From: Ensifer adhaerens
Lineage (GTDB): Bacteria > Pseudomonadota > Alphaproteobacteria > Rhizobiales > Rhizobiaceae
Assembly (NCBI RefSeq): GCF_013283195.1
Contig: NZ_JABEKT010000001.1
Location: 2,925,473-2,989,472 of the forward strand
Direction of reading: 5' to 3'
Length of the DNA: 64,000 nt
The notes beneath the pieces are model-generated. The model made no database searches and was not told the origin of the DNA. It saw nothing but the letters and a program-made list of their open reading frames with translations. Each line of letters begins with the position of its first letter. Position 1 is the stretch's first letter. Position numbers and translations under genes: made by a program. This document shows positions 8,672 through 15,025 of this stretch, piece by piece.

Positions 8672-8959
8672 ATGTTCAGCCGAACCAAGCACCGCACCGT
8701 CCACTTCAGCGAACCCTTCCAGTTGCCCGAAGTCGAAGGAATGCTCGCGGCCGGAGACTATGAGGTGGATGATGACGAGGAGCTGATCGAAGGCATTTCG
8801 TGGCTCGCCTACCATCGCGTCGCCACGTTTATCAAGGTGCCGGCGACGACGGACAATCAGCAGTGCATGCGCATGGTCGCGATCGCGCCGGACGAGCTCG
8901 ACCGCATCATCGCTGTCGACCGCGCCAAACATGCCTTCGCCCCGCCATCCAAGCCCTGA
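8672..8959 (+). CDS. Small conserved hypothetical protein (95 residues)
   Basis: ATG at 8672 with an excellent AAGGAGA site. The product starts MFSRTKHRTVHFSEPFQL, has an acidic middle (EVDDDEELIEG) and a folded-looking C-terminal half (YHRVATFIKV, DELDRIIAVDR). No signal peptide or membrane span. Function not recognised. It resembles small soluble proteins known to me only as rhizobial hypotheticals. It is 71 bases after the cold-shock-like gene and 13 bases before the next gene, so it is probably co-transcribed. Confidence 0.7.
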   Translation: MFSRTKHRTVHFSEPFQLPEVEGMLAAGDYEVDDDEELIEGISWLAYHRVATFIKVPATTDNQQCMRMVAIAPDELDRIIAVDRAKHAFAPPSKP

Positions 8960-8972
8960 AGGACAAGAACCA

Positions 8973-9188
8973 ATGCCCGCACATCGCTTCACCGTTGGCT
9001 TGTCGGTCCGCCTCAGGGATCGCAGCCATATCCCGCCGAATGCGGCGGAAACCTACCGCATCACCGCCATCATGCCCGTTCGCGACAGCCAGCCCCAGTA
9101 TCGCATCCGCAACGACGAGCTTGGCCAGGACCGCGTCAGCAAAGAGGAAAACCTCGAACCGATCGAGTGGGGCATGCCCCGGCACTAA
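8973..9188 (+). CDS. Small hypothetical protein (71 residues)
   Basis: ATG at 8973 preceded by AAGGACAAG. The product starts MPAHRFTVGLSVRLRDRS and continues with beta-rich segments (YRITAIMPV, PQYRIRNDE) like a small SH3-type barrel. No known family recognised. It lies 13 bases after the preceding gene. Its stop codon TAA (9186-9188) is the first three bases of a RIME-type repeat, so the C-terminus may have been set by the repeat insertion. Confidence 0.65.
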   Translation: MPAHRFTVGLSVRLRDRSHIPPNAAETYRITAIMPVRDSQPQYRIRNDELGQDRVSKEENLEPIEWGMPRH

Positions 9189-9290
9189 AGCATGTCGCGC
9201 AAAAGTGTGCCGCGGTTTGCGATAACGACATGCGTAAAAACAGGAACTTGAAGCGCAGCAAGCGAACCCTCGAGATCGCGATGCGCTCCA
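9186..9290. repeat. RIME-like repeat, type GCATGTCG, copy 1
   Basis: Begins TAAAGCATGTCGCGCAAAAG and contains the inverted arms GCATGTCG and CGACATGC around a GC-rich loop. The element at 10416 matches it over about 100 bases with few differences. Its TAA is the stop codon of the preceding gene. It separates two of the small genes and could also act as a hairpin that limits transcription or protects the mRNA 3' end. Confidence 0.8.
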
Positions 9291-9304
9291 GCAAAGGAAC
9301 CGCC

Positions 9305-9505
9305 ATGACCTACTACGGAAAACTGAAGCAACTGCTCCAATGGAGGGGCACGCCGGCAATTGCCGCCAACAGCAAACCGATCACCCGAAAGACATCCGCC
9401 CGAAAGCCGAAATCCCTGTCGGACGGCGAGCAGAAAGGTGTCAACGAAAGCGCCGTCAAATTGCGGCGCGGCCGCGAGACCCTGGAGCGACATCGCCTCT
9501 TATGA
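9305..9505 (+). CDS. Small basic hypothetical protein (66 residues)
   Basis: ATG at 9305 with AAAGGAA upstream. The product starts MTYYGKLKQLLQWRG and is strongly basic (TRKTSARKPKS, KLRRGRETLERHR), with no membrane segment. It may bind nucleic acid, but nothing beyond charge supports that. No homologous family recognised. It follows directly after a RIME repeat and lies 21 bases before the next small gene. Confidence 0.45.
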   Translation: MTYYGKLKQLLQWRGTPAIAANSKPITRKTSARKPKSLSDGEQKGVNESAVKLRRGRETLERHRLL

Positions 9506-9526
9506 AAGGCAACAGCAGGATTTGAC

Positions 9527-9760
9527 ATGAGCAAGAACCACGAACAGCAAACCCACACGCTCCTGGGCTGGCAGGCTCAGGGCGGTCCGCCGCGCCTGAG
9601 CGGCGATCTCTATCAGTTCGGCCGACGCGTCGAAGCGGATGGATCCTGGACGATCTATCACGTCTTCACGGGCACGCCGGCGCATATCGGCTCCTGGACC
9701 ATGACCGGCCTCAACCGCCGCAACGCGGAAAAGGCACTGGCGATCCTGAACACGCATTGA
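9527..9760 (+). CDS. Small hypothetical protein (77 residues)
   Basis: ATG at 9527 with CAGGA upstream. The product starts MSKNHEQQTHTLLGWQAQGG and contains several aromatic and glycine residues in a beta-like pattern (SWTIYHVFTGTPAHIGSWTM) followed by a helix (NRRNAEKALAILN). Soluble, no known domain. It is the last gene of the small-protein run at 8.4-9.8 kb, with all genes on the same strand. Confidence 0.6.
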   Translation: MSKNHEQQTHTLLGWQAQGGPPRLSGDLYQFGRRVEADGSWTIYHVFTGTPAHIGSWTMTGLNRRNAEKALAILNTH

Positions 9761-10019
9761 GCCGCAATACGCCTGGACGAAGCCGGGTGCCCTCTGCCCC
9801 GCAGCGCCGTGCGTGTCGTCAGACGCACGAAGGTCGCGCTGTAACCACGTCGAATCGCTTCAGCTTTTGGCCATCAACCGGGTACGTCCTCAGGAAACGG
9901 GCATTCGCGTCGACGCCCGTCGAAATCCAGTCTGCCACTTCGGACGCGCCCGGCCTCCCCCTTGGGCTGCGCGGTCCAGCGCCAATATTTTCGTGCCGTC
10001 CCGCAACCGGAGAAGATCC

Positions 10020-10418
10020 ATGCGTCGCGTTCTATGGGCCCTCGCCCTGGTGCTGTCGGCAACGTCACCAGCCCTTGCCGCCTGCAACGACGATCTGCTG
10101 ACAATCTCGATGTGGTCGATAAAACCGCTCGACAGCCATATGAACGAGCTGTCCTTTACCGTTCGCTCCAGCGCTGGAAAAGGCATTCGCATGGTCGATG
10201 CGCAACTGGGCTTCACCGACGCGCTGGGCGCGACGATCGGCCCGCTGGAGCTTGACAGGGACATCGCCATTCCCGCCGGCGGCACCTTTACCGGCAAGCG
10301 CGTCTGGGGACCCTTCACGATCGAGCGGCTGCTGAAGATCAATGCCGACGACATCACCGCCTACACCTGTGTGCGCGCAGTCATTTATGACGACGGCTCG
10401 AAAGAAACATTCGACTAA
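10020..10418 (+). CDS. Secreted protein of unknown function (132 residues)
   Basis: ATG at 10020 with CGGAGAAG upstream. MRRVLWALALVLSATSPALA is a clear Sec signal peptide cleaved before ACNDD. The mature domain is beta-rich (ISMWSIKPLD, MNELSFTVRSS, GFTDALGATIGPLELD, FTGKRVWGPF) with two cysteines that may pair, suggesting a small periplasmic beta-sandwich. No family recognised. Its TAA stop codon (10416-10418) is supplied by the start of a RIME-type repeat. Confidence 0.7.
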   Translation: MRRVLWALALVLSATSPALAACNDDLLTISMWSIKPLDSHMNELSFTVRSSAGKGIRMVDAQLGFTDALGATIGPLELDRDIAIPAGGTFTGKRVWGPFTIERLLKINADDITAYTCVRAVIYDDGSKETFD

Positions 10419-10523
10419 AGCATGTCGCGCAAAAGTGTGCCGCGGTTTTGCGATAACGACATGCGCAAGAACAAGAACTTAAAGCGCGCCAAGCGAATCT
10501 GAAAGATCGCAACGTGCTTTAGG
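10416..10523. repeat. RIME-like repeat, type GCATGTCG, copy 2
   Basis: Near-identical to the copy at 9186. It begins TAAAGC and ends GCTTTA, so it is bounded by short terminal inverted repeats, with internal arms GCATGTCG and CGACATGC. The first TAA is the stop codon of the secreted-protein gene. Confidence 0.8.
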
Positions 10524-10573
10524 CACTCCCAGGGAGAACCGCCAAGCTGTTCTCCGACAGGAAAAGCGCGCAA

Positions 10574-10602
10574 AGAAAAAGGCCGGGAAATCCCGACCTT
10601 CT
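10574..10602 (-). terminator. Rho-independent terminator of the cold-shock gene
   Basis: On the minus strand AAGGTCGGGA pairs with TCCCGGCCTT through a tight loop and is followed by TTTTTC. It lies about 70 bases downstream of the stop codon of the CspA-type gene. Confidence 0.75.
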
Positions 10603-10668
10603 CAATATCGTCTCAATGGCCAATGCCAGTACATCCGTGGTCAAAGACCAGAGACGAAATATCGGTGA

Positions 10669-10878
10669 TTACGCAGCAGACAGGTTGTCGGCAGCGCTCT
10701 TGCCCGAACGTGCATCGCGAACGATGTCGAAACGGACCTTCTGGCCTTCGACGAGCGAGCTCATGCCGGCGCGTTCAACAGCAGAAGCGTGCACGAAAAC
10801 GTCGGTTGCGCCGTCGTCCGGAGCGATGAAGCCAAAACCCTTGGTGGTGTTGAAGAACTTTACGGTTCCAGTATTCAT
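10669..10878 (-). CDS. cspA: Cold-shock protein, CspA family
   Basis: A canonical 69-residue cold-shock protein that binds single-stranded RNA as a chaperone in the cytoplasm. RNP1 is KGFGFI and RNP2 is VFVHASAV. The start [17 protein letters not shown] is standard, with AAGGAAATTC before the ATG at 10878. A strong terminator follows. The stretch upstream of the start is gene-free and may form the long regulatory leader usual for csp mRNAs. Contrast with the divergent-sequence relative at 8398. The symbol is by family; rhizobia carry several paralogues, so the exact paralogue is not assigned. Confidence 0.93.
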   Translation of the reverse strand: MNTGTVKFFNTTKGFGFIAPDDGATDVFVHASAVERAGMSSLVEGQKVRFDIVRDARSGKSAADNLSAA

Positions 10879-11313
10879 AAGAATTTCCTTTCAATCAAAA
10901 AGTTCGCCGCCCGGATTTGCGCCGGACACGGCAGTAAGATCGATTTTGATAGGAAAGGTCAGCTTGAACGCCGGTCGGCGAGAAAACAAAGCTCAGCAAG
11001 CAAGATCGATGGCGGTTCCTTTACAGGCACATTGTGTTCTTAGCAAGGAGCGATATCGACTATGGAAATACGTTCGCCGCTTGTGCAGCATTTCGACGTC
11101 ACAATTTGCATGCAGGTCCACTCCCGATGGCCGCGCCTGCCTCGGCTCCCCGCGGGATCACGCCAGCGCGGTCCGCGTTGCAGCAGGCGCCTCTGGCCTC
11201 ACTGTAATCAAGGCCAAATTTTTCTCATGCCTCGCCCCAAAAATCGCCCTTTGTCGCTGCGAAGGATCCGCTGCTATCTGCCGGCCGAAACTGCAACGCA
11301 AAGGAAAACATCC
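10879..11313. other. Intergenic region: cspA leader/promoter and beta-lactamase promoter
   Basis: About 435 bases between divergent genes. The left part (10880-11050) is moderately AT-rich and probably contains the cold-shock leader and promoter. The right part leads into the beta-lactamase ribosome site (AAAGGAAA before 11314). No LysR-type regulator gene adjoins the beta-lactamase, so expression may be constitutive. Confidence 0.4.
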
Positions 11314-12120
11314 ATGAACCTTCGCCTCATTACCGCCGGCATGCTGTTGGCGGGATCCACGATCACAACGGCCGAGGCTCGCACGATCTGCACCCTGATG
11401 GTCGATGCGGGGGGCGAAGGCACCGTGCTGCAAGAGGGCGATTGCGACAGCCGCGTTACCCCGGCATCGACGTTCAAGGTAGCGCTCAGCCTGATGGGCT
11501 ACGACAGCGGCTATCTCAAGGACGAGCACGAGCCGACGCTCGCCTTCCGCGAGGGCTATGTGGATTGGGGCGGCGACAACTGGAAACAGCCGACCGATGC
11601 GCTCCGCTGGATGAAATATTCCGTCGTGTGGTTTTCCCAGCAGATGACGAAGTCGCTCGGCGAGAAGGCTTTGCACGACTACGCCACGAAATTCGGCTAC
11701 GGCAACGCCGACTTTTCCGGCGATCCCGGCAAGAACAACGGGCTTGAGCGCGCCTGGATCGCCTCGTCGCTGAAGATCTCGCCGCGCGAACAGGTCGCCT
11801 TCCTGGAAAAGCTCGTCAACCGCCGGCTTCCTGTGAGCGCCCATGCCACGGACATGACGCTGAAGGTGGTGGAAGAGCGCCAGATCCCCGGCGGCTGGAC
11901 CGTGCATGGCAAGACCGGCGCCGCCTTCCCGCGCCGGGCCGACGGCAGCTTCGACTACGCGCGCGGCTGGGGCTGGTTCGTCGGCTGGGCACAGAAGGAC
12001 GACAGAACCCTGGTCTTTGCCCGCCTGATACAGGACGAGAAGACGGAGCCCGGCACCCCTGGCGTGCGTGCCCGCGATGCCTTCCTCGGTGAACTTCCGG
12101 CGCTGCTTGCCGCCAGATAG
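11314..12120 (+). CDS. Class D (OXA-type) beta-lactamase
   Basis: A 268-residue periplasmic serine beta-lactamase. A signal peptide (residues 1-22, ending AEA) precedes the catalytic domain. The active-site tetrad is Ser52-Thr-Phe-Lys55 (PASTFK); the lysine would be carboxylated. The second motif is SVVW (Ser103), the third YGN (129-131), and the fourth HGKTG (200-202). WIASSLKISPREQ supplies the conserved Trp that stabilises the carbamylated lysine. All class D signatures are present and length is normal, so it should hydrolyse beta-lactams. The ATG at 11314 has AAAGGAAA. There are no mobile-element genes nearby, so it looks chromosomal and intrinsic. Spectrum cannot be predicted. Confidence 0.93.
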   Translation: MNLRLITAGMLLAGSTITTAEARTICTLMVDAGGEGTVLQEGDCDSRVTPASTFKVALSLMGYDSGYLKDEHEPTLAFREGYVDWGGDNWKQPTDALRWMKYSVVWFSQQMTKSLGEKALHDYATKFGYGNADFSGDPGKNNGLERAWIASSLKISPREQVAFLEKLVNRRLPVSAHATDMTLKVVEERQIPGGWTVHGKTGAAFPRRADGSFDYARGWGWFVGWAQKDDRTLVFARLIQDEKTEPGTPGVRARDAFLGELPALLAAR

Positions 12121-12122
12121 GC

Positions 12123-12419
12123 CTACTTGATGGTGCAGATACCGTTGGCGCCGCCCTTGCCGGTATAGGAAACGGCAGGCGAGCCATCCGGGTTGATGCT
12201 GAGCGAAATCGTCACGCCGGCACCCTTGGCCTCGAAGTAGTTGTCGTTGAACTTCTTCAGCTTGCCTTCCTTGCCATTGATGTAGATCGGCCCGCCCTCG
12301 TCTGCGTGAACCTCGATATTGCCAGGGCAGGTGGCATTGACCAGCGGAATGCCGGCAAAGGCGGGCGCGGCCAGAGCGAATGCAGCAATGGTGGCGCCGG
12401 CACGCAGACTTATCTTCAT
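12123..12419 (-). CDS. Small secreted protein of unknown function (98 residues)
   Basis: ATG at 12419 with GAGGAGAG upstream. The N-terminus MKISLRAGATIAAFALAAPA is a Sec signal peptide. The mature part is beta-rich (NIEVHADEGGPIYINGKEGK, NDNYFEAKG, VTISLSINPDG) with two cysteines (NATCPG and NGICTI) that probably form a disulfide. No known family. It converges with the beta-lactamase gene, two bases apart, with no shared function implied. Confidence 0.75.
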   Translation of the reverse strand: MKISLRAGATIAAFALAAPAFAGIPLVNATCPGNIEVHADEGGPIYINGKEGKLKKFNDNYFEAKGAGVTISLSINPDGSPAVSYTGKGGANGICTIK

Positions 12420-12828
12420 GACACTCTCCTCAAGGACCGTAATCGACAGAGCCGGGCCAGAGTCCGGGGACTTGGGGCCAAGCGGCCGGATCGTGACAGG
12501 ATCGGGATGGGTGTCAAGCAAGCGGCGACCGGCCGGACGGCGGTGGGACGCTTTGGCCCAAACGAGAAAAGACCCGCCGCGGTCAGCACGCGGCGGGTCT
12601 TTGCAGATGCGGATCACCAACGGGGAGGCTCGCTGGGATCACGTGAACCGCCTGACTGGGAGGCTATCAGATGGTTCGCATTGCTCTTGGCAAAGGTCAT
12701 TGCCTTGCATGTCATGGATACTAGCCCACGCCCGAGGCGACAGGTGTTCCCAAGGTAACAGCCCATGAAACACGTCGAAGGCGGCAGGTGGCAGCCCCCC
12801 TTTTTCGCTCGACCGCGGGGCCCGAGCC
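12420..12828. other. Intergenic region with a strong terminator hairpin
   Basis: About 409 bases. Open frames here lack ribosome sites and resemble no protein. The hairpin at 12567-12603 is the only clear element and terminates transcription from the HxlR gene to its right. Confidence 0.4.
12567..12603 (-). terminator. Strong hairpin terminator
   Basis: GACCCGCCGCG (12571-12581) pairs perfectly with CGCGGCGGGTC (12589-12599). On the minus strand a TTTTCTC run follows, so it fits leftward transcription from the HxlR-family gene; on the plus strand only TTT follows. Confidence 0.7.
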
Positions 12829-13185
12829 TCAAGCCACCACGGGATCGGCAGCGGCGGTCGATGGGCGGACGGCATCCCGTCGGGCCGCCTCCCCCCACCG
12901 GCACAAAGCGGCGGCCGCCACGTTCAGCGCCGCGCCACGCTCCGTCAGCGAGTAGACGACCTTGGCGGGCTGCTCGGCATAGACAGTGCGGTCGACAAGC
13001 CCGTCCGCCTCCAGTTCGCGCAGCTGCTGGGCCAGCATCTTTTCGCTGATCGCCGGTATCGACTGGCGAAGGCGGCCGAACCGCCGCGCCGCGCGCCCGA
13101 GCTCGCAGAGAATATCGACCTTCCACTTGCCTTCGATCGCCTTGAGTGCGGCGGCAAAGCCGCAATTTTCCATTGTCGGGTTCAC
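12829..13185 (-). CDS. HxlR-family transcriptional regulator
   Basis: A 118-residue winged-helix DNA-binding protein. It starts at GTG 13185 with AAGGAGA upstream. The hallmark order is present: CGFAAALKAIEGKWKVDIL near residues 8-26, then RFGRLRQSIPAISEKMLAQQ and LRELEADGLVDRTVY (recognition helix and wing), then VVYSLTERG. HxlR proteins sense reactive electrophiles or other small molecules, usually through a conserved N-terminal cysteine, here Cys8. It is divergent from a dehydrogenase gene, and the shared promoter contains four repeated ACTTACC half-sites, its likely operator. Confidence 0.92.
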   Translation of the reverse strand: MNPTMENCGFAAALKAIEGKWKVDILCELGRAARRFGRLRQSIPAISEKMLAQQLRELEADGLVDRTVYAEQPAKVVYSLTERGAALNVAAAALCRWGEAARRDAVRPSTAAADPVVA

Positions 13186-13231
13186 GATATTCTCCTTGAC
13201 CGCCCAGCAAACACGTCTCCGCGGCCAAGGG

Positions 13232-13300
13232 ACTTACCCTTCGGGGATAAGCACTTACCCCTGGGGGTAAGCACTTACCCCGGCGTAACCACTTACCACC
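13232..13300. promoter_or_regulatory. Tandem ACTTACC operator array in the HxlR/dehydrogenase divergent promoter
   Basis: ACTTACC starts at 13232, 13253, 13273 and 13291, spaced 21, 20 and 18 bases, which is close to two DNA turns. The second unit forms the perfect palindrome CTTACCCCTGGGGGTAAG (13255-13272), and the first an imperfect one (CTTACCC, TTCGGGGATAAG). This is the expected arrangement for an HxlR-type dimer binding cooperatively. It probably controls both divergent genes. Confidence 0.7.
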
Positions 13301-13389
13301 CGGTGCGTATTGTGCGCCCCATCCGCCACCATACCTCTGGCCCGCGACGGCAAAAAAGCGCGTCGCGCCAATGGATATGGAGATTTGCA

Positions 13390-14271
13390 ATGAAGCCTTC
13401 AATCAGTGTCTTGGGAACCGGGCGCATGGGATCGGCGCTGGCGCTCGCCCTGCTCGACGCCGGGTATCGCACCACGGTCTGGAACAGGACAACGGCGAAA
13501 GCCGAGCCGCTCGGCGCACGCGGCGCCACTGTCGTGCCATCCGTCCGGCAAGCGATCGACGCGGCCGAGATCGTCATCGTCAATGTCAGCGATTACGGTG
13601 CGACGTCAGCCTTGCTGCGTGCAGGCGACGTCGCGCCCGGTTTGCGCGGCAAGCTGATCGTCGAGCTGACGTCCGGGACGCCTGAGGGCGCGCGCGAGGC
13701 CAGCCGGTGGTCAGAAGCCCAAGGTGCCCGCTACATCGACGGCGCAATCCTCGCGACGCCCGACTTCATCGGCACCGACGCGGGCACGATCCTGCTCTCG
13801 GGCGCGCCTGAACCCTTCGCCGAGAACGCGGATGTCTTTCGCGCACTCGGCGGCAACGTCCAGCACATCGGCACCGAGCCGGGGCTCGCCAATGCGCTCG
13901 ACAGCGCCGTGCTGGCGCTGATGTGGGGCGCGCTGTTCGGCGGGCTGCACGCCATCGCCGTCAGCAGGGCCGAAGGCATCGACCTTGGCGAGCTTGGCCG
14001 GCAATGGACAGCGACCGCCCCCGTCGTTCAAGGGCTGGTCGCCGACCTGATCAAGCGTACCCATGCCGGGCGGTTTGAAAGCGACGCCGAAACACTTTCG
14101 TCGATCTCGCCGCACTACGGCGCCTTCCGTCATCTCAAGGATCTGATGGTGGCGCGGGCAATCGACCGGAGCGTCGTCGATGGTTATGAGCGTGTCTTCC
14201 AGCGGGCCATTGCGGCCGGCCATCTGCATGACGACTTTGCAGCCCTCTCCCAGTTCACGGGAGAGACGTAA
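13390..14271 (+). CDS. NAD(P)-dependent oxidoreductase of the hydroxyisobutyrate dehydrogenase/imine reductase superfamily
   Basis: A 293-residue cytosolic enzyme from the ATG at 13390 (TGGAGA upstream). The N-terminal Rossmann domain has ISVLGTGRMGSALALALL (GxGxMG at 9-14) and a pyridine-nucleotide loop VWNRTTAKAE, whose Arg favours NADP. VELTSGTPEGAREA matches the substrate-binding loop of beta-hydroxyacid dehydrogenases. The all-helical C-terminal domain (from about 165) lacks the usual catalytic Lys of hydroxyisobutyrate dehydrogenases at the G-x-x-x-K position (GLANALDSAVL), as in imine-reductase-like members. It is divergent from an HxlR regulator, suggesting induction by its substrate or an electrophile. 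Confidence 0.85.
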   Translation: MKPSISVLGTGRMGSALALALLDAGYRTTVWNRTTAKAEPLGARGATVVPSVRQAIDAAEIVIVNVSDYGATSALLRAGDVAPGLRGKLIVELTSGTPEGAREASRWSEAQGARYIDGAILATPDFIGTDAGTILLSGAPEPFAENADVFRALGGNVQHIGTEPGLANALDSAVLALMWGALFGGLHAIAVSRAEGIDLGELGRQWTATAPVVQGLVADLIKRTHAGRFESDAETLSSISPHYGAFRHLKDLMVARAIDRSVVDGYERVFQRAIAAGHLHDDFAALSQFTGET

Positions 14272-14280
14272 CGCCGGTTT

Positions 14281-14323
14281 CGACGGAGCCTACGGACCTT
14301 TTCGGTCTGCAAGGGCTCCGTCG
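14281..14323. terminator. Hairpin downstream of the dehydrogenase gene
   Basis: CGACGGAGCC (14281-14290) pairs perfectly with GGCTCCGTCG (14314-14323), with a nested GACC/GGTC pair in the loop. It lies 10 bases after the stop codon. There is no T tract, so it may be a processing or stability hairpin rather than a strict terminator. Confidence 0.55.
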
Positions 14324-14333
14324 GCCGTGAGCT

Positions 14334-14437
14334 AAAGCATTTCCAGGAAAAGTGCGGAGCGGTTTTCCGTCAGGAAATGCTCAAAAACAGAGACATAGAG
14401 CGTTTCTGTGTTTCCGTCTAAATCGGAAACGCTCTAG
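14334..14437. repeat. RIME-like repeat with two hairpins
   Basis: TAAAGCATTTCCAGGAAAAG leads into arms GCATTTCC and GGAAATGC, followed by a second palindrome TAGAGCGTTTC (14397-14407) and GAAACGCTCTA (14425-14435). This double-palindrome layout is that of rhizobial RIME1 elements. The TAG at its right end, read on the minus strand, is the stop codon of the lipoprotein gene 14434-14760. Confidence 0.8.
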
Positions 14438-14760
14438 CCCGCGGTCGCAACCGCCTCCGAGACGATGCCCTTCGACACCACGCAGCGCCACGGCACGTTC
14501 TTCGGCCCGACGCCGACCATCACCACCGTGCTCGCCCCTGATGGTTGCGAGCTCAACGCGGTGACCGTGCTTTTTGCTTGCCGGCCAACCATGGCAAGGC
14601 ACGCCATCTCGTCGGTCTTGTCGCCGGCCCCAGTTGCTTCCGTGCTCGCTTGGGCTGCCACCGGTTCCGGCGCTGCCTGTTCGAGCGCCTCCGTCTTGGA
14701 GCAGGCGGCCAGTGCCCCTGCGACCAGCGCCACGGAAATAATCGTCAAAACCCTGTGCAT
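14434..14760 (-). CDS. Small putative lipoprotein (108 residues)
   Basis: ATG at 14760 with AGGAGG about 12 bases upstream. MHRVLTIISVALVAGALAAC is a lipoprotein signal with lipobox ALAAC and lipidated Cys20. The mature chain has an Ala/Glu-rich stretch (ALEQAAPEPVAAQASTEA), typical of a flexible tether, then a small domain with two cysteines (EMACLAMVG and PWRCVVS). Function unknown; an outer-membrane or periplasmic location is expected. Its stop codon lies inside a RIME repeat. Confidence 0.75.
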   Translation of the reverse strand: MHRVLTIISVALVAGALAACSKTEALEQAAPEPVAAQASTEATGAGDKTDEMACLAMVGRQAKSTVTALSSQPSGASTVVMVGVGPKNVPWRCVVSKGIVSEAVATAG

Positions 14761-15025
14761 CGTGCCATTGTCCTCCTGTTTGGCGCGAAACCGAAACCCG
14801 GAGCAACGCCGCGTCGGCACTGCCCCGACGGTCAGTGGCGGCACGCGACAACGCAAAGCGGCCGGCGCATCGCCCCCTCAGGTCGATCCGCCGGTCTTGC
14901 CGCCAAGCTTGTCTCTTGCCCCACCCCTTCCGGCTCCTGCACGATGTCTTAAATCGGTTCCCATTCAAGGAAAAGATGATGCAGCAAGCTTGAGACGTTA
15001 TACCAAGTCGTTTGCGCGTTACGCC

